DNA of 64,000 bases from positions 3,102,501 through 3,166,500 of the forward strand of contig OY540819.1 of the NCBI GenBank assembly GCA_961205875.1, in the 5' to 3' direction. The notes under the pieces are model-generated. The model was not told the origin of the DNA and searched no databases. It worked only from the letters and a program-made list of their open reading frames with translations. Made by a program: the position numbers and the translations under genes. Each line of letters begins with the position of its first letter. The stretch's first letter is position 1. The stretch is from Sialis fuliginosa. Taxonomy: Eukaryota; Arthropoda; Insecta; Megaloptera; Sialidae. Positions 33,116 through 44,761 of the stretch are shown in pieces.

Positions 33116-34262
33116 AGCGTTGTTACCATATCGCACCACGAAAAATCGCACCACGAATCATTGACGTATCATTCTGATTTTAAAATAAATATCAATTGTT
33201 TTGAATTATAAAATTAATTAATAATAAATGTTGCTTCCTCGCAATATCGAAGATACGAGAAGCTATGTGATCGTTTCAGATAGAGACAAAAAAAAAGTTC
33301 TCCAATTTCAAAATTTTAAATTTATTTATCCGTTTCACGTCAAGACAAACACTTTTCGTTCCGTGTCTGTCTGTCTGTACGTGTGTCCGTGTGTCCGTGT
33401 GTCCGTGTGTCCGTCCGTCTGTCCCCTGAATCCTTGTCACACGCATAACTCATGAACCATTGAACCGATATAATTGAAACTTGGTCGGATGGTTGGGTTT
33501 GATTTGAGGACGGTCCCATTTCAAAATCATCAAAATCGTGTGTAAGGGGGAGGGGTGACACCCCAAAATATTTATTTTTTCAAGATATCTCAAGAATGAC
33601 ACATGTTACGAGAAAATTTTATAGAATATTTTTTGTAGAGAATTAAATTTCCTATAATATGGGTCTACTACGTTTGTTGTAAAATATTCTCTTACAAAGA
33701 TTTATCTAAATTAATTTTAAAAATTCGTGTTTTGTTTTTTTAAATTGATATTTGATTGGATATATTAAGTGTCATTTTGACGTTTTAAATGTCACTTTGG
33801 CGTTTTAAATGTCACTTTGACGTTTTAAATGTCATTTTGACATTTGCATAAATTTAGATTTAGATTGAAATTGTCAAAAAATTAAAAATATATGAAAAAA
33901 TATTCAAGTGCGTTTTAAGAAAAAATTCGAAGATTTTTTAGTAAAATTTGTATAAAAATTAAATGGTTAATCAATGCCAGGCAATTTATCTGAACACTAT
34001 CGGTTTTAGTGAATTTAGCACGAGGAAGCACTGTGCATTTACTTGGCAGATGTTTTTATATTGAGTTTAAAAGTGTTTCGGTGATAATTGATTAACTGAG
34101 AAATGTCTATTTGGAACTATCATCTTTCATACATACTAAATTCAATTGTAATTTAAAGCATATTTGCATATTATAAATTTTCAACTGACGCCTATGGGAT
34201 AATATGAGGTTTTGACAATTAAAAAAAGATGGTCGCCGACAAATTTTGGTAACACTTTCATA
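33116..34262. mobile_element. MITE interrupted by a second element (filled site)
   Basis: 33116-33229 and about 34051-34262 are the two halves of the element present uninterrupted at 63525-63868 (opposite orientation). The interruption is the TGCTTCCTCG element. ATGT occurs at both edges of the insertion. Confidence 0.75.
33230..34050. mobile_element. TGCTTCCTCG repeat, copy A (nested)
   Basis: Inverted termini TGCTTCCTCG (33232) and CGAGGAAGCA (34030). Inside are a CCGTGTGT microsatellite near 33380-33415 and four direct copies of a GTCACTTTGACGTTTTAAAT unit near 33770-33840. Copies B (50378-51150) and C (44762-45913). Confidence 0.75.
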
Positions 34263-34574
34263 TACGGACTAGCATTGGTTGTTATGTATCCATAGTATTT
34301 CCTAATCTAAGGTGCCAATACATACCTTATTTAAGCATAATAAAATCTAAACAATGACATCACACATACAACCAACATGCTAGAGATAGTTTGACTTAAT
34401 AAACACATCGTAGTTGTAGCTATGGAGTAAATCACAACGTCATTCCGTGAATAACTACTTGATAAACTTCTCACTGAAACAAATTCCGTGAGGCGGGCTG
34501 TGTGCAACCGTCGCATTGCCCGCGAGCTTTACAGATAGAGTAGCAGTGGGCAATATAGCCGGATATAATATGTA

Positions 34575-34965
34575 CAGTCGCCTGCATTAATGGTCTTGCA
34601 GTCTGTATTCATTTTCGTTTATCACAAACTTAGTAGGCTCCTCCCATTTGTGCAATTATAATATTTAAATCATTTCTCCATATATCAAACAAAGACAGAT
34701 ATTTTAAATTCATTTGCTAGATAAAGAACTACTCTTCGTTTATAATAGGTACTCATATATATTTGTGCAATTAAATTATTGTGTAATCTATTGAAAATTG
34801 AATACGTAAATTTTGTGGCAATAAATATTTGATATTCCGAATTTTAATTTTTAAATATATTAAACTTGATAGAAAAAGATAACCGATGATGTTTGTCTTT
34901 AAATTTGGAATCTGTTGTAAGCGATTGTAGCCTTTAGGGTGCCAGACGAGTTCTACAGGCGACTG
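34575..34965. mobile_element. mariner-type MITE (CAGTCGCCTGC family), copy 1
   Basis: Ends CAGTCGCCTGCA and GCAGGCGACTG-like complement (ACAGGCGACTG), flanked by TA. Complete copy also at 39713-40081. Confidence 0.8.
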
Positions 34966-34973
34966 TATATGAT

Positions 34974-35383
34974 CAGTGGCGTATTTACCATGGGGCCATG
35001 GGGGCTATGGCCTAGGGCGGCAGGCTGAGAGGCGCGGTACATTCTTGAGTTTCTTTTAGTTCAATATAGTATATTTAAAAAAAATAGGGAGACAAAAAAT
35101 CAGTAACGCGACTAAAAAAAAAAAAGACTTAAATTTTGTATTTATCTATCTTCCAAACTTTTTATTTAACAAAATTAGAAATTTCAATCGGCGTAACCAA
35201 AAAAAAAAAATCATCAGTTTTTAATTTATATTATATTTTGTTTTACATTATTTATAAAAATTATGACTTTTCAGTTCATATAGTGATTCTAACTTCTATC
35301 AAAAATAAATTATATTTTCCCTTAGTGGAGGGGCGGCAATTTTTTTTTTGCCCAGGGCGGCACTTAACGTAAATACGCCACTG
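34974..35383. mobile_element. hAT-type MITE (CAGTGGCG family), copy 1
   Basis: Ends CAGTGGCGTATTTACC and GTAAATACGCCACTG; duplication TATATGAT / TACATGAT (7 of 8). Copy 2 at 52295-52681. Confidence 0.85.
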
Positions 35384-35392
35384 TACATGATG

Positions 35393-35620
35393 CAGGGTTG
35401 GCTCCCCACTGGGTAACCAAAAAAAACCAACGTGGGTTTTTGGGGCAAAATAACTTTAAAAAAACTCTGTGGGTTTTTAAAAGTTATTATTTAAGGGTAT
35501 TTTTAAATGAAATATTTTATTTAAAAAATATATTTTATATACATGTATTACTAAAAAAAACAGCTATAAAACCCGATGAGCTGGACTTTTTTTAAAAAAA
35601 ACGAGTTTTTGCCAACCCTT
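35393..35620. mobile_element. hAT-type MITE (CAGGGTTGGC)
   Basis: Ends CAGGGTTGGC / GCCAACCCTT; duplication ACATGATG / ACATTATG (7 of 8). It begins one base beyond the target duplication of the previous hAT element. Confidence 0.75.
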
Positions 35621-36059
35621 ACATTATGGGATAGAGAAAATTAAATTTTTTTTTTCGAATGAATTAACGACAAATATTTTGGCTGATCTTCTGAGTCACT
35701 GGGAAAAACTTAATAAATGTGAGAGCTACTTTTGATTTTGAAATTTAAATTGTCTAATGAGCTATAATATATAAATTTATAATAAAATAAATATAAAAAA
35801 ATAATATAATAAAAATATAAATTTGTATACTTTAAACAATTTTATCATTTCACGTATTGACTAGAATTACAATCGAATTTCCTTGTAAAAATATTTCTTA
35901 TACTAGCTTTCGAAAATGTCACCACGAGCTACTAATAGTAGTTTCTCTGTCAGTGCATAACTTTTTTAGTGGATACAATATTTGAGATAGATAATAATAG
36001 ACATTAGTATGATTTATGAGTGTAAACGTGATTTTTCCCAGTTCACCACTGTCTAAAGC

Positions 36060-37434
36060 AAATATTACCAACAACTTGAAACGATTAAACTTCTGAGCTT
36101 ATATTCATAAAATTTCTTAATCCTCCACTGTCCACTCCAGAGGTCACCAACATATTGCATACATACAAAATACCGATTGAAACAAACTGTCCAACTAAAC
36201 AAGCTAAATAACCAGAGTTTATTTACTATAAGTACATTAAATTTTGCACGTAGAGGCATTTGAAGAGGTGCATGATGAAGCGATAAAACAGTCCATACAA
36301 TTTCTTAATCCTCCACTGTCCACTCCAGAGGTCACCAACATATTGCATACATACAAAATACCGATTGAAAAAAACTGTCCAACTAAACAAGCTAAATAAC
36401 CAGAGTTTATTTACTATAAGTACATTAACTTTTGCACGTAGAGACATTTGAAGAGTTGCATGATGAAGTGATAAAACAGTCCATACAATTTCTTAATCCT
36501 CCACTGTCCACTCCAGAGGTCACCAACATATTGCATACATACAAAATGTCAATTGAAACAAACTGTCCAACTAAACAAGCTAAATTAGCAGATTTTATTT
36601 ACTATAAGTGCATTAACTTTTGCACGTAGAGACATTTGCAGAGGCGCAGGATGAAGCGATAAAACAGTCCATAACATTTCTTAATCCTCCACTGTCCACT
36701 CCAGAGGTAACTAATATATTGCATACATACAAAATACTAATTAAAACAAACTGTCCAACTGTAAATACGGAGAGTCTGGGGGTCCTCTGTCAACAACTCT
36801 GAAAGTCACGTGTTGATGTGTTAGAATAGAGTAGAGTATGTTGTATCTATGCCTGTATCTATGTTAATATATTATTTAGTGCATAAACAGAAATTCATAA
36901 ACCTAACCTAACCCTACCTGAAAACGAACCAATCTATCTGGACTACTCTAACTTAAACTAAATAATTAAATATAACACAACTAAACGTTGTCAGTCGTTT
37001 TATAAAATGCGTGATTTATAAAAGTTGCTAACACTGATCTAGTCACGCATGCGCGTCAACCCTATTCTGAATAAGTATATACGTGATTTTTCACAAATCT
37101 GACAGAGGACCCCCAGACTCTCCGTATTAGCCCTGTCCAACTAAACAAGCTAAATTAGCAGATTTTATTTACTATAAGTAAATTAACTTTTGCACGTAGA
37201 GACATTTGAAGAGGTGCATGATGAAGCGATAAAACAGTCCATAACATTTCTTAATCCTCCACTGTCCACTCCAGAGGTAACCAACATATTGCATACATAC
37301 AAAATACCAATTGAAACAAACTGTCCAGTTAAACAAGTTAAATTACCATGCAGATTTTATTTACTATAAGTACATTAACTTTTGCACGTAGAGACATTTG
37401 AAGAGGTGCATGATGAAGCGATAAAACAGTCCAC
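36060..37434. repeat. 188-bp minisatellite, split by a transposon
   Basis: The marker TCCTCCACTGTCCACTCC recurs at 36121, 36309, 36497 and 36685 (period exactly 188) and again at 37255 after the insertion. Short ORFs on both strands are repeat artefacts. Confidence 0.9.
36761..37132. mobile_element. Deleted GAGAGTCTGG-family element inside the minisatellite
   Basis: 372 bp, opposite orientation to 26383-27449. Flanked by CTGTCCAACT on both sides; spacing of the array (570 = 188 + 372 + 10) shows the insertion plus a 10-bp duplication exactly accounts for the gap. Confidence 0.85.
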
Positions 37435-37690
37435 ACAGAGAGAAAACAATCGGTATTGTCTGTGCGGCACTGGCACTGCCGTGGGAGAAGATAAATAACC
37501 GGTCGGTAATTGCGTGCGGAGCGATACCATATTTCATACACGCCACGAGCCATAACTTAGGAGGCAATTACCGTGAGTACGTCGTTTATCATCGCGTGCG
37601 GCGTCCGCGCAACCCCTCTGCGCGATGCTGCCGGCGTGATTGTGCTGTCTTTGGGTGGGTATGAGATATATTCTCTGTACAGTTAGATCA
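37435..37690. promoter_or_regulatory. GC-rich single-copy island
   Basis: Much more GC-rich than its surroundings (GTGCGGCGTCCGCGC), single copy in the window, no convincing ORF. Candidate conserved regulatory sequence; inference only. Confidence 0.3.
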
Positions 37691-37735
37691 GTATAGTTAA
37701 AATCGAAAGAAACATGCAGTTATGATTAAAAAAAG

Positions 37736-38599
37736 CAGGGCTTCGAACCGTTATTTTTTCGTTTCGGTTCGAGCAAAAAAATATATATCGGTTCAGTTCC
37801 GGTTTTCGTTCCGAAGAAAATATCGGTTTTTTCGGTTAAGCTCCGAGTGATTAATTAATTTTTTTTAATTTGTATCCGCATCCTCATTTTTCTATGAGGG
37901 TATTATATCATATATAACGTATATATTTTCTACAAAACTACAAACTAATGCAGTTAGATTAGTCAAATAAAAATTTGATTTCACGAATTTTAATAAAATT
38001 GAAATATGTTGCTAAACTTGATATAAATATAGATATCTCATTTTTTTTTTAAATTTTGTATAATCTTGAATATATGTAATATAACTTATTTAAGTAAGTG
38101 ATTATTGCAAATATATTTTTTAAATGATTTTATTGAAGCTTGTAACGAATTTTTTTAAAATGAAGCATTGGCGTCATTGTTTTCATTTAAGGGTATGTTT
38201 TCATTTCATGATCTCTTTTATTAAAACTATACGTTTTGTCGTTTTCCCTCTAATTATGTTTTTTTCCCGTCAGTCCCTTCAAAAACGGGGTTTCACTGTA
38301 TTAATGAATGAAATAAAGAAAACAATTTAAAAAATTAATACTTAGTATGGATGGTAGTGACTAGTTGACTAGTGAGTGACCCAAGAATATAAGAGCGAAT
38401 ACCCAAAACGTATAAGACGTGTTGTGTTAATGACAACTGAACGATAATTCAAGTCGAGAGTAAGATCATGTTAATGTGCGTATTTTAGCATGTATCGAAC
38501 CGAAAAAACCGGTATTTTTTTCGGTTCGGTTCCGGTTTTCGTTCCGGCAAAAAATAACGGTTTTTCCGGTTTTCGGTTCAGCTCCGGTTCGAAGCCCTG
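37736..38599. mobile_element. hAT-type element (CAGGGCTTCG family), copy 2
   Basis: Ends CAGGGCTTCGAACCG and CGGTTCGAAGCCCTG; perfect 8-bp duplication AAAAAAAG. 864 bp, longer than copy 1; the interior has no transposase ORF above 70 aa. Confidence 0.85.
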
Positions 38600-38649
38600 A
38601 AAAAAAGTATTAAAAAATGTCATATTTAGGATTTATCCGAGAAATTACA

Positions 38650-39476
38650 GTTTTACGTACTATGGGCTCTAGAAGTCGTCTGTTACCCTAAAGGTCAGAA
38701 TCTCTTACAATAGATTAAAAAATATTAAAACAAACATCATCGGTTATCTTTTGTGATAGTTGAAATTCTGTAGGCTCAAGAAAGAAATAGCTTTATTTAA
38801 ATAAATGAGCATGAATACTAATATTATAAATGCGAAAGTGTGTTTGTCTGTCTCTCTGTCTGTCTGTCTGTTTGTTACCTTTTCACGGCTAAACCGATCT
38901 TGATGAAATTTGACAGTGAGATAGCATGCACTCTGATAAAACCCCTAAGGGGCTGCTGGTTTGTTTGCTAGATTCAATGCTCATTTATTTAAATAATTGT
39001 TTAGTATATGTAGAAATAATTTACTTGTACTATGGGTTTCAGAAGTCGTCTGCCACCCTAAAGGTCAGAAACGCTTACAACAGATTCAAAAATATAAAGA
39101 TAAACATCATCGGTTATGTTTTTCTAGGGCGGAGTTTAAATAGTTACATTATTTTAAATAAAAACACAAATATACGTCCGTTTAATTAATTAATTTTATA
39201 TCAAGTTTAACATATTTAAATTTCGGAAAATCAAATATTTATTGCTACAAAATTTACTTATAGAATTTTCAATAGATTACATAATAATTTAATCGCACAA
39301 ATATATATGAGTACTATACTTCTTTATCTAGCAAATGAGTTTCAAAATATCTGTCTTTGTTTGGTACATGAAGAAATGATTTAAATATTATAATAATCAA
39401 ATGGGAGGAGCCTACTAAGTTTGTGATAAGCGAATTTCAATGAAAACTGGACGACCACTTCTGCATTTCACTGTAT
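38650..39476. mobile_element. Mosaic of CAGTCGCC-family pieces with a CTGT microsatellite
   Basis: Two pieces with AGAAGTCGTCTG and CATCATCGGTTAT separated by a (CTGT)n segment followed by CACGGCTAAACCGATC, which resembles a widespread arthropod retroelement tail. Rearranged. Confidence 0.55.
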
Positions 39477-39712
39477 ATACTAGGGGCTTCATTTTTTGCG
39501 ATTTTAGTTGAGACTCGAGACCCATTGAATTTTGATGGGATGTACATTTTTATTTTGCAGTCTACGTTGAATATGTAGTTTGAAGAATTTTTTTTCTATG
39601 TATTATGTAGGTACTTAGAGCATATGGTTGAAAATATTTGTTATCGAAACATTTAACTGCAATTTTGCTTTATGCGGTTAAACTAATTTTAAAAATTATG
39701 TACAGTCGCCTG

Positions 39713-40081
39713 CAGAACTCGTCTGGCACCCTAAAAGCTAGAATCGCTTACAACAGATTTCAAATTTAAATACAAACATCATCGGTTATCTTCTTCTATC
39801 AAGTTTAATATATTTAAATACTAAAATTCGGAATATCAAATATTTATTGCCACAAAATTTACTTATACAATTTTCAATAGATAATTTAATCGCACAAATA
39901 TATACGAGTACTATAGACGAAGAGTAGTTCTTTATCTAGCATATGAATTTCAAAATATCTGTCTTTGTTTGATACATGGAGAAATTATTTAAATATTATA
40001 ATAACCAAATGGGAGGAGCCTACTAAGTTTGTGATAAATGAAAATGAATACAAACTGCAAGACCATTAATGCAGGTGACTG
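39713..40081. mobile_element. mariner-type MITE (CAGTCGCCTGC family), copy 2
   Basis: Complete, opposite orientation to copy 1, TA on both sides. Confidence 0.8.
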
Positions 40082-40974
40082 TACCACATAAAAATGTTAT
40101 TGACTTTCCTATTATATTACTTATAATAACTAAAATATAACTTTAATTTGTAATATACATAGTTTTGTATAAAGAAATGAAATAATTAAATATTTTTGAC
40201 ATATCAACGATGAAAAATTGAAAACAGTATTTTTTGGAACTTGTAATTTATTAAATGCTCATATGAGGCAATTCCACTTTCAAAATTACAATATTTTTTT
40301 CCATGAATGATTTTTTTAACATGTTCATATATAATTAACACGTTTAAGGAACACTCAAAAACGATATTTATTTTTAATATTAAATTTCATGATTTTAACT
40401 AAAACTACTGTATAAGGAAGTAAAAAGATCTTTAAACAGATAAAAATGGCAACAACGTAATCAAAAATACTACAAGCCCTTTTGAAAAGACTTTAATCTA
40501 TGGTCCCTAATACAGATAATACAGTATGAAATGTTTATGAGTACTTGAAACGATGTCTAGAAACTTATGGACACATGGGTATTCATTTTGAAAAGGGAAG
40601 ATGTTATCTCACCCCCTCAGTGCATTTCTTCCGGGGAAGTTACGCCCTTAGATATTTCTATGTCATAGATAAGAATGATCTAAAATATGTTTAGTGAGAT
40701 TTTTAGTTAGATGTTAAATATTATCAATCGTTTTAATAGCTATATTACTTTATTTTATTATTATCAGGAACTGTGATTTTTAGTTAGGTCGTTTTATATT
40801 AATCTTCATAAATATAAATCCAATGAGAGATACAAAAATGTATGTTACTATTTTATTGACTAATATTGAAGTATTTTGTTTCAGTATAGCAATTGTTATT
40901 AAAGTAGTAGTGTGTAGCCCCTTTTTTCAATGGGTCATTAAATTGTATAATACATATATCTATACAGGCCCGGA
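40082..40974. other. AT-rich intergenic sequence
   Basis: No gene or element ends recognised. Confidence 0.4.
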
Positions 40975-41270
40975 TTTACCATGCAGGTAGAGTAGGCAGT
41001 TGCCTAGGGCGGCAAGAATTGAAGAGCGGAAAATTTTGGCGGAAACTTTGAAAACTAGTTATATTCGAGGGAATTGAATTTCCCACCTATTTCGTTGGCA
41101 CGCGTACTAACATTATAAGTGGAAAATGCCCGAATCGAGAAAAGCATCGATTTATACAAGTCTCGATATTGGCCAAACTTATTCCATCATTGAAGAAGTT
41201 TCGAGGGGCTGGGGGGGGGAGGCAATTTTCGCAACTGCCTAGATGCGGCAAATTTCTAAATCCGGGCCTG
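40975..41270. mobile_element. hAT-type MITE (CAGGCCCGG family), copy 2
   Basis: Ends CAGGCCCGGATTTACC / AAATCCGGGCCTG; perfect 8-bp duplication TATCTATA. Opposite orientation to the copy in ndl intron 15. Confidence 0.9.
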
Positions 41271-42039
41271 TATCTATACTTAAATATTATTTAATTTGTA
41301 ACAAAACGTAATTACTTTTTGTAAATTGTAAATCAAATTATTTATTGTAATTTTGTTTTTGGTGATATTGCTAACATTTTTGGTTTCATATATTGAACCG
41401 TTTGTTTTGAAAGTGGGGTAGGTTCAATTTAAAAAAATAAATAAAAAATCTTTCTTTTCGAAATTATAAATTTATAACTTGGAATGATTGTGAATATTGT
41501 ACGTATATTTCTCAGTGGATAAAAGCAGTATAGTTTAAAAGTTATTGCTTTTTTAAGTTGAAAAATGATTTTACAGTTTTTATATTCAGGAAAAGTAACT
41601 AATATGATACATTCGATAAACTTAAAAAAAAAATTTTCTATTGAAATAACATTCTAAATGATTAATTTTATGACTAATATGTAGAAAAACGTCTGAAAAA
41701 CTTAGAGGCAGTAAAATAAGTTTACTGCCTTTTGGTTAAGCACAGCAGTATAGATTCTAGATTATATAACGGACATTATAAGACAAATTCTATGTTTTTG
41801 CGATTAAATAGAGTTCTGAGTCTTTTTTATCCACCCAATATACCATAATATATTTTTAGTGTACAATTGTCCATTACAAAACACGAACCATAACAAAAAG
41901 GCCTCCATTCATTGCAAAGTTATAATCTTACGTGTAAATTTATCCCGTATAAAATATCGATACGGGCATATGAGAACAAAACAACAAAATAATGCATAAT
42001 ATTAATTACCGCTTCTAAATTCCCACGTACATAATTAAA
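41271..42039. other. AT-rich intergenic sequence
   Basis: No gene or repeat recognised. Confidence 0.4.
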
Positions 42040-42310
42040 GTGCGCGTGTACATTAGGGTATGAATAAACAAAAAGGCTCAACAAACGAAGTACATAAATT
42101 TATGAAATATCCAGCGGTGATAGGCGAGGATTTACGCAACCACTTCTTACACACAATAAACAGCTCCGGGGTCTAATTCCGGGAGGTGCTGACGACCGCA
42201 ATGACCGTGTAATTCCTACCAGTTTATATATCCTGGCTTCTATATTGTCCTCGCTCTACGGTCGCCTCGACACGGTGTCGGAACCGTTGGTGTAATACAA
42301 CAGTTACAGA
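42040..42310. promoter_or_regulatory. GC-richer single-copy island
   Basis: Contains CTCCGGGGTCTAATTCCGGG and GGTCGCCTCGACACGG. No ORF. A dispersed repeat (42356-43183) now separates it from the island at 43225. Candidate regulatory DNA. Confidence 0.3.
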
Positions 42311-42355
42311 CATCTCAAAATAACCTCGTGCAATTCGCAACAATATTATTATTAA

Positions 42356-43183
42356 ACTAGCAGTGCCCACGCGGCTTCGCTCGCGTAGACTACGGAATTA
42401 TTGTTTAGGATTTTTGAAAAATATACGTTAATTAATTAAGTACAAACACAATTAGTTATTATAGTAATAATAATTTATCAATACCTAAATTACCTAACAA
42501 AAACGAATCAGAAGAAAAAAGTACAAACGATCAGCCGAGGGAATCCGAATATCTACCGAGCGTAAGCGATCCAGTCTGATGTACATCGCTTCGATGTGGC
42601 ACGACACCATACATTTAAAATGTTACCTTTATAAATATATTTTAAGATATTTTCTAAACTATACGACCAAATTGGATGCTGTAAAGGGCAAATTATATCT
42701 ACATTAAGTGCTTATAACGATGAAATCATTTATTTCGATATGGATTAATGTTTTGCAGGTCATAAGTCCATGTAAACAGAACCCAAATATTTTATGTTTT
42801 CTTTGTAACATAAAAGCAGTCATTGTGGCTTAGATATAAAAGTTAGACATATGTATGGTGTCGCGGACTTTATTGTAGAACTTTTGATTCTACACAATTC
42901 TTTAACACATTATTTTGTTCTATATTGAACGGTTTAGGCAGCATATTACAAAACAGCGCGCCGACGGCAAAAATTTTTCCGACTTGATTTACTATTATTG
43001 TCACTGCTTAGTTGTTATGTTATCTAACCTAACATATATAGCCTATAACCTGGCCAGAGAACGTACCTATGAATTAAAAAAAAAAACACGTAAATCGGAT
43101 ACTGGTTCTCGTGTGATAAGCGCATGAACGGACAGACAGACAGACAGACAGAGAGACGTTGAGCTTTATATATATTAAGGAAG
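42356..43183. repeat. Dispersed repeat with TATATATATTAAGG tail, copy 2
   Basis: Closely similar to 16438-17261 along its length, with small indels. Includes a (CAGA)n run before the tail. Confidence 0.7.
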
Positions 43184-43224
43184 ATAATGTTGTGATTTTT
43201 CATTGAATATACCTATTATTGTGA

Positions 43225-43520
43225 CACCGTGATATCATCGGGTCTTTATATTGTCCCCCGGAGTTGTGTGTAAGCGGTCCCGCGGCCGGTGCAATTAATC
43301 CTCCGGGCAGCTGTGTCCGCAAACCCCGCAGTTTGCGGTCGCCTGAGATTTGCCTCAAGAACACGAGGTCTTAATACCGCTTTATGCGGCCGAGTTAAGC
43401 CAGTTATTATTAGCAATATGGCGCGCGGCGGAGGTTAATGACGGTTATTGGATCCGGCAATTGTCCGTGTGTCTGTGTATAATTATTTATTGATTCGCTT
43501 TTATTCCGGAAGATGGCGTG
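43225..43520. promoter_or_regulatory. GC-rich single-copy island with TTTATGCGGCCGA
   Basis: Blocks such as CCCGCGGCCGG and GGCGCGCGGCGG; the 13-mer TTTATGCGGCCGA at 43381-43393 recurs at 58784. No ORF. Candidate conserved regulatory element; inference. Confidence 0.35.
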
Positions 43521-44299
43521 ATGGTATTTTAATGCGCTTGCTAATAGTTGTTTGACCTTAAATGGAAATTCTGATGTTTAGTTCATATCGGTATATCATT
43601 TTGTATGTTTGTATACATATATTATGTATATATTTTAACTACTTGGTTGTTTTATTTTTATATTGTATTATTTTAATATTTAATAGTTAAAATTTCTAAC
43701 AATTAAATTGTAAGTGTTTAGACTAACACGTGTTTCAATAGCAATGCTATCGTCATCAGAGTCTTAAAGATATACTCATAAAGAAATGTTTCAGGTTGTG
43801 AACTTTGTATAATTGTCGATATTTTTTTATGATTTATTAAAATTTTCGAGGTACATATTTTTATAAACATGAAATTTTTTTTTTACTATTATTCCAATTA
43901 TTATTTTTTTAAATTGTACATCATTAAATATTACTTTATACAAAAATTATAAATAATTTTCATAGGTAACATAACGTGTCGTGCAGTAGATATTTCGTGA
44001 AAAATGATATTTTTTTGATTTTCCTCATTATATCCAATTTTCAAATTATTTTTCTCAAAAAAATTTTTGTACTACATAAAAACAAGCCAATCTCGAATTA
44101 TGAATTCAAAATTTCAAATTTCAGTATATAATATTTTATATATATAATATTTATATATATATGTTTTTATAAAGTTATATTTTATGTTGTAGAATCAATG
44201 TTACTTACTTTGCATTCATTCCTCTACATATACATGCACATATTTACCTGTATACATACATACAGTTGAAATAGATGCATTATGTACTTTATAAATGCA
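43521..44299. other. AT-rich intergenic sequence
   Basis: Nothing recognised. Confidence 0.4.
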
Positions 44300-44640
44300 A
44301 ATTACAAATCAAACAGGAAATCGCAAATGAAAACCCCGGGAGAAAAGTTAAAATGACATGTGTCAAAGTTGTACGAGTTCGGCAAAGCGTGACAGCCGGA
44401 AAATGGGTACAAGTCAAAGTAAAATATTGTAGGAGATTTTCAAAGCATCGGTGCCACACACATACATATATACATACTCGCTCAAAGCAAAGCCCTCTGT
44501 TGGAAACTTGCTTATTTGCCACCTTTCAAGTTTTTCATGGCGCTTTTGCATGCGGCACAAAATTGAACCAATCACCACAGCGGCTTCTTTTGTACAAATT
44601 CTGGAGTTTGGGTAAAGTGTGTGCAGTGGCGTCACAAATA
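44300..44640. promoter_or_regulatory. GC-richer single-copy island
   Basis: Has an open frame of 135 codons on the plus strand (44275-44682), but it is Cys/Lys-biased with no recognisable domain, and the opposite strand is also open. I read it as non-coding. Confidence 0.25.
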
Positions 44641-44761
44641 TTTATTGTTGTTATGATTTATAAGAGATTTAATTTTTTTTAACATATTACAAACATAATA
44701 TTAAAGGTAATACATTCTCGATGCATTTAAAAAAGTTTAATTTTATTTAATAATAAATAAT

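Noticed and set aside
36121-36700. CRISPR-like regular repeats
   Set aside because: The whole 188-bp unit repeats with no unique spacers, in a eukaryotic genome.
36060-37567. Several 60-73 aa ORFs on both strands
   Set aside because: Products of the 188-bp minisatellite.
38815-38925. RTE-type retrotransposon
   Set aside because: Only a short (CTGT)n plus CACGGCTAAACCG-like tail is present, with no reverse transcriptase frame; reported only as part of a mosaic.
44275-44682. 135-codon ORF as a gene
   Set aside because: No domain, the other strand is equally open, and there is no splice or start context; treated as a non-coding island.
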